This document shows positions 5,671 through 6,943 of a stretch of 6,943 nt of DNA, in pieces. The position numbers and the translations under genes are program-made. The stretch comes from an uncultured Clostridia bacterium (GTDB lineage Bacteria > Bacillota > Clostridia > Oscillospirales > Acutalibacteraceae). Location: positions 1 through 6,943 of the forward strand of contig CAMCIX010000082.1 of NCBI GenBank assembly GCA_945875045.1. Reading direction: 5' to 3'. Every line of letters starts with the position of its first letter. Positions within the stretch are counted from its first letter, which is position 1. Under the pieces are notes generated by a model that worked only from the letters and a program-made list of their open reading frames with translations, searched no databases and was not told the DNA's origin.

Positions 5671-6558
5671 TTAAATCTTAATTCCTACCTTGCGCATCTC
5701 ACCGAACAGCACCTCGCGGTGAGCCTCCTCCATAGGAGTAAGAGGCATACGCAGATAATCCTCGCAAAATCCCATAGCCGCCATAGCCGCCTTAACAGGA
5801 ATAGGGTTAACCTCGCTGAACAGCGCGTTTATAAGGTGGAGATATTTAAGCTGCATTTCTGCCGCGCCCTTAACGTCCCCCGCCTTAAACTTAGCGCACA
5901 TCTCCGCCGACTCTTTGGGTAAGAGGTTTGCCAGCACCGAGATACAGCCCTTGCCGCCTAATGACATAATCGGAACGGTCTGATCGTCGTTGCCCGAATA
6001 AATGTTGATGTTATCGCCGCACAGCGCCGCAATCTCGGCTACGGCAGAGATATTCCCGCTTGCCTCTTTAATTGCCGAAATGTTGGGGTGCTCGGAAAGC
6101 GCCTTTACGGTCGCGGGCTGAATATTAACCCCTGTGCGTGAGGGAACATTGTAAAGAATTACGGGAGCGGTCGCCTTGTCGGCAATCTCGCTGTACATTT
6201 TAATAAGACCGTTCTGGGTTGCCTTATTGTAATAAGGGGTTACTACCAGCACGCCGTCAACCCCCGCCTTGCAGGAAAAATCGGTAAGGTCAAGGGCGTA
6301 GGCGGTATCGTTAGAGCCTGTACCCGCGATAATCGGCACACGGTGATTAGCCTTCTTTACCGCAAATTCAATTGCAGAGCGGTGTTCCTCGTCGGTAAGG
6401 GTTGAGGACTCGCCGGTAGTACCGCAGATAACAAGAGCGTTTACGCCCTCGTTAATCTGCCAGTCGATAAGTCTGCCGAAGGCGTCGTAATCAATGCCGT
6501 CGGGTGTGATGGGTGTAATGAGGGCAGTTGCGATTCCCTCAAAAATCGGAGCTTTCAT
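5671..6558 (-). CDS. dapA: 4-hydroxy-tetrahydrodipicolinate synthase
   Basis: Condenses pyruvate with aspartate semialdehyde, the committed step towards diaminopimelate and lysine. The protein has 295 residues forming a single TIM barrel with a C-terminal helical tail. The Schiff-base lysine is K164 in I-K-E-A-S-G. The proton relay is T47/T48 in G-T-T-G-E (46-50), Y110 in T-P-Y-Y-N-K and Y136 in L-Y-N-V-P-S-R-T-G, with R141 at the site entrance. Aligned by eye with E. coli DapA (offset +3), positions of the lysine-inhibition site differ: H53 corresponds to D56, A49 to S52 and E84 to Y87, while N80 is kept as N83 and H56 as H59. This suggests weak or no feedback inhibition, as known for several Gram-positive enzymes, but needs assay. 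The ATG at 6558 has AAGGAA (6573-6568) 9 nt upstream. First gene of the operon, directly behind the lysine riboswitch. Confidence 0.97.
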   Translation of the reverse strand: MKAPIFEGIATALITPITPDGIDYDAFGRLIDWQINEGVNALVICGTTGESSTLTDEEHRSAIEFAVKKANHRVPIIAGTGSNDTAYALDLTDFSCKAGVDGVLVVTPYYNKATQNGLIKMYSEIADKATAPVILYNVPSRTGVNIQPATVKALSEHPNISAIKEASGNISAVAEIAALCGDNINIYSGNDDQTVPIMSLGGKGCISVLANLLPKESAEMCAKFKAGDVKGAAEMQLKYLHLINALFSEVNPIPVKAAMAAMGFCEDYLRMPLTPMEEAHREVLFGEMRKVGIKI

Positions 6559-6597
6559 TTTAACACATTCCTTTTTAAATTTTTTTACCGTCTACAT

Positions 6598-6623
6598 AAA
6601 AAAATAGCCGATTGCTCGACTAT
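6598..6623 (-). terminator. Riboswitch-controlled intrinsic terminator before dapA
   Basis: On the minus strand, ATAGTCGA (6623-6616) pairs with TCGGCTAT (6611-6604) around a GCAA tetraloop, with one G·U pair, and runs directly into seven T residues (6604-6598). It lies 40 bp before the dapA ATG, between the aptamer and the gene, so it works as an attenuator. Its 5' arm also belongs to the antiterminator, making the two structures mutually exclusive. Confidence 0.9.
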
Positions 6624-6674
6624 CAAAACCAGAAAGCACGCAAAGTAAGCGCGCCGATATTCTGCTTTTGATAG
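6620..6674 (-). promoter_or_regulatory. Antiterminator of the lysine riboswitch
   Basis: CTATCAAAAGCAGAA (6674-6660) pairs with TTCTGGTTTTGATAG (6634-6620) at 14 of 15 positions, the exception being G6665 opposite G6629. An inner hairpin, GCGCGC with GCGTGC around TTACTTT, fits between the arms. The left arm contains the 3' strand of aptamer helix P1 and the right arm contains the 5' strand of the terminator. The long helix can therefore form only when P1 is open, the lysine-free state, and it then permits transcription into dapA. The pairing is read directly from the sequence; the switch logic follows the known lysine riboswitch mechanism. Confidence 0.85.
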
Positions 6675-6831
6675 CTCTCCGCATAAGCGACAGTAAAGCG
6701 GATATTATTCCGTTTTACCAGATCGACCGCCCGCCGGCGCGCCGTCTTCGGCGACCGCTCCTTTCGCCCTTGACCTTCTTCCGCCGAAGTTAACATTCAA
6801 AAGCTACTGATAGCAAATCGCACCTCTATCA
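6669..6831 (-). ncRNA. Lysine riboswitch (L box) aptamer
   Basis: Read on the minus strand, the leader carries the conserved L-box blocks in order: GATAGAGGTGCG at the 5' edge (6830-6819), ATCAGTAG (6811-6804), AAGGGCGAAAGGAGCG (6771-6756), CGCCGAAG (6753-6746), CTGG and ACTGTC flanking a helix, and GGAGAGCTATC at the 3' edge (6680-6670). P1 is TGATAG (6831-6826) with CTATCA (6674-6669). CTTCGGCG (6789-6782) pairs with CGCCGAAG. A P4-like helix, GTAAAACGG with CCGCTTTAC, encloses AATAATAT, and a short CGC-TTAT-GCG helix precedes the 3' block. The aptamer binds L-lysine and closes P1. It heads the dapA-dapF-dapL-lysA operon, as expected for feedback control of lysine synthesis. Confidence 0.96.
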
Positions 6832-6841
6832 TATTAAATAG

Positions 6842-6870
6842 AATTTACCACGTATTTATCGTTTTGTCAA
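6842..6870 (-). promoter_or_regulatory. Promoter of the dap/lysA operon
   Basis: On the minus strand, a perfect TTGACA (6870-6865) and TAAATT (6847-6842, 4 of 6 to consensus) are 17 bp apart. The predicted start near 6835 is only a few bases before the first riboswitch helix, just where a leader promoter should be. An A/T-rich tract upstream (about 6881-6930) could act as an UP element. Confidence 0.8.
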
Positions 6871-6943
6871 GAGTTTTAATGCAAAAGCTTATTATTTATT
6901 TATATAAGAGCTATTTATTTACAAAAAAGATTGACACTTTGAC
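6871..6943. other. A/T-rich edge region without a visible gene
   Basis: No coding potential or RNA gene is seen here. A perfect TTGACA on the plus strand at 6931-6936 could be the -35 box of a promoter for a gene starting right of the window, divergent from the dap operon. The matching -10 would lie beyond the window, so this stays open. Confidence 0.3.

Noticed and set aside
5629..5922. Plus-strand open frame across the dapF/dapA junction
   Set aside because: It is antisense to two well-supported genes and their ribosome sites; no recognisable protein features.
6559..6835. T-box leader as an alternative to a riboswitch before dapA
   Set aside because: No T-box sequence motif or specifier loop is visible, while all lysine-riboswitch blocks are present in order.
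6884..6915. Loose dyad of AGCTTAT and ATAAGAGCT in the A/T-rich edge
   Set aside because: Imperfect, in very A/T-rich sequence where such matches arise easily, and not placed at a core promoter element.

Overview
The window looks like a piece of a Firmicutes (class Clostridia) chromosome, probably a gut-type Ruminococcaceae/Oscillospiraceae relative. The reasons are a lysine riboswitch with a transcription-terminator expression platform, a diaminopimelate pathway using the one-step aminotransferase DapL, strong AGGAGG-like ribosome binding sites, AT-rich TTGACA/TATAAT promoters, and a PadR / membrane-prefix-domain / DUF4097 operon of a type common in this group. The taxonomic guess is inference; no marker gene is present.

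Left edge (1-271): a tRNA-Ser(GGA) gene on the minus strand, missing its last few 3' bases, has its own TTGATT-N17-TATAAT promoter. It is divergent from a plus-strand operon. The shared spacer holds promoter elements for both directions and a perfect 7-bp inverted repeat (213-219 / 233-239) that is a good candidate operator for the PadR regulator encoded just downstream.

Plus-strand operon (272-2150): a PadR-type winged-helix repressor, a four-helix membrane protein with an N-terminal permease-prefix (HAAS/DUF1700-like) domain, and a membrane-anchored DUF4097-type beta-repeat protein built on roughly 20-residue repeats of D-T-V-S-G / D-S-T-S-G. Genes overlap or are separated by only 9 bp. A hairpin terminator follows at 2162-2197. 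The biological role is unknown; envelope stress sensing or adaptation is the usual guess for this gene set.

Convergent spacer (2151-2312): the plus-strand terminator, then two short hairpin units that each begin with the same 7-mer (CGTAGGG on the minus strand), then a weak hairpin plus U7 that could end the minus-strand operon.

Minus-strand operon (6835 down to 2313): promoter, lysine riboswitch, dapA, dapF, dapL, lysA. Together these encode the committed step of the pathway (DapA), direct transamination to LL-DAP (DapL), epimerisation to meso-DAP (DapF) and decarboxylation to lysine (LysA). The dapB reductase and the aspartate kinase / semialdehyde dehydrogenase genes are not here and must lie elsewhere. 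The leader shows both mutually exclusive structures: the P1 3' strand can pair either with the P1 5' strand (lysine bound, terminator forms) or with a 15-nt downstream segment that contains the 5' half of the terminator (no lysine, read-through). DapA carries substitutions at positions matching the E. coli lysine-feedback site, so control may rest mainly on the RNA switch.

I see no mobile element, CRISPR array or clearly novel system. The most open questions are the function of the PadR/HAAS/DUF4097 operon and the short hairpin repeats in the convergent spacer.
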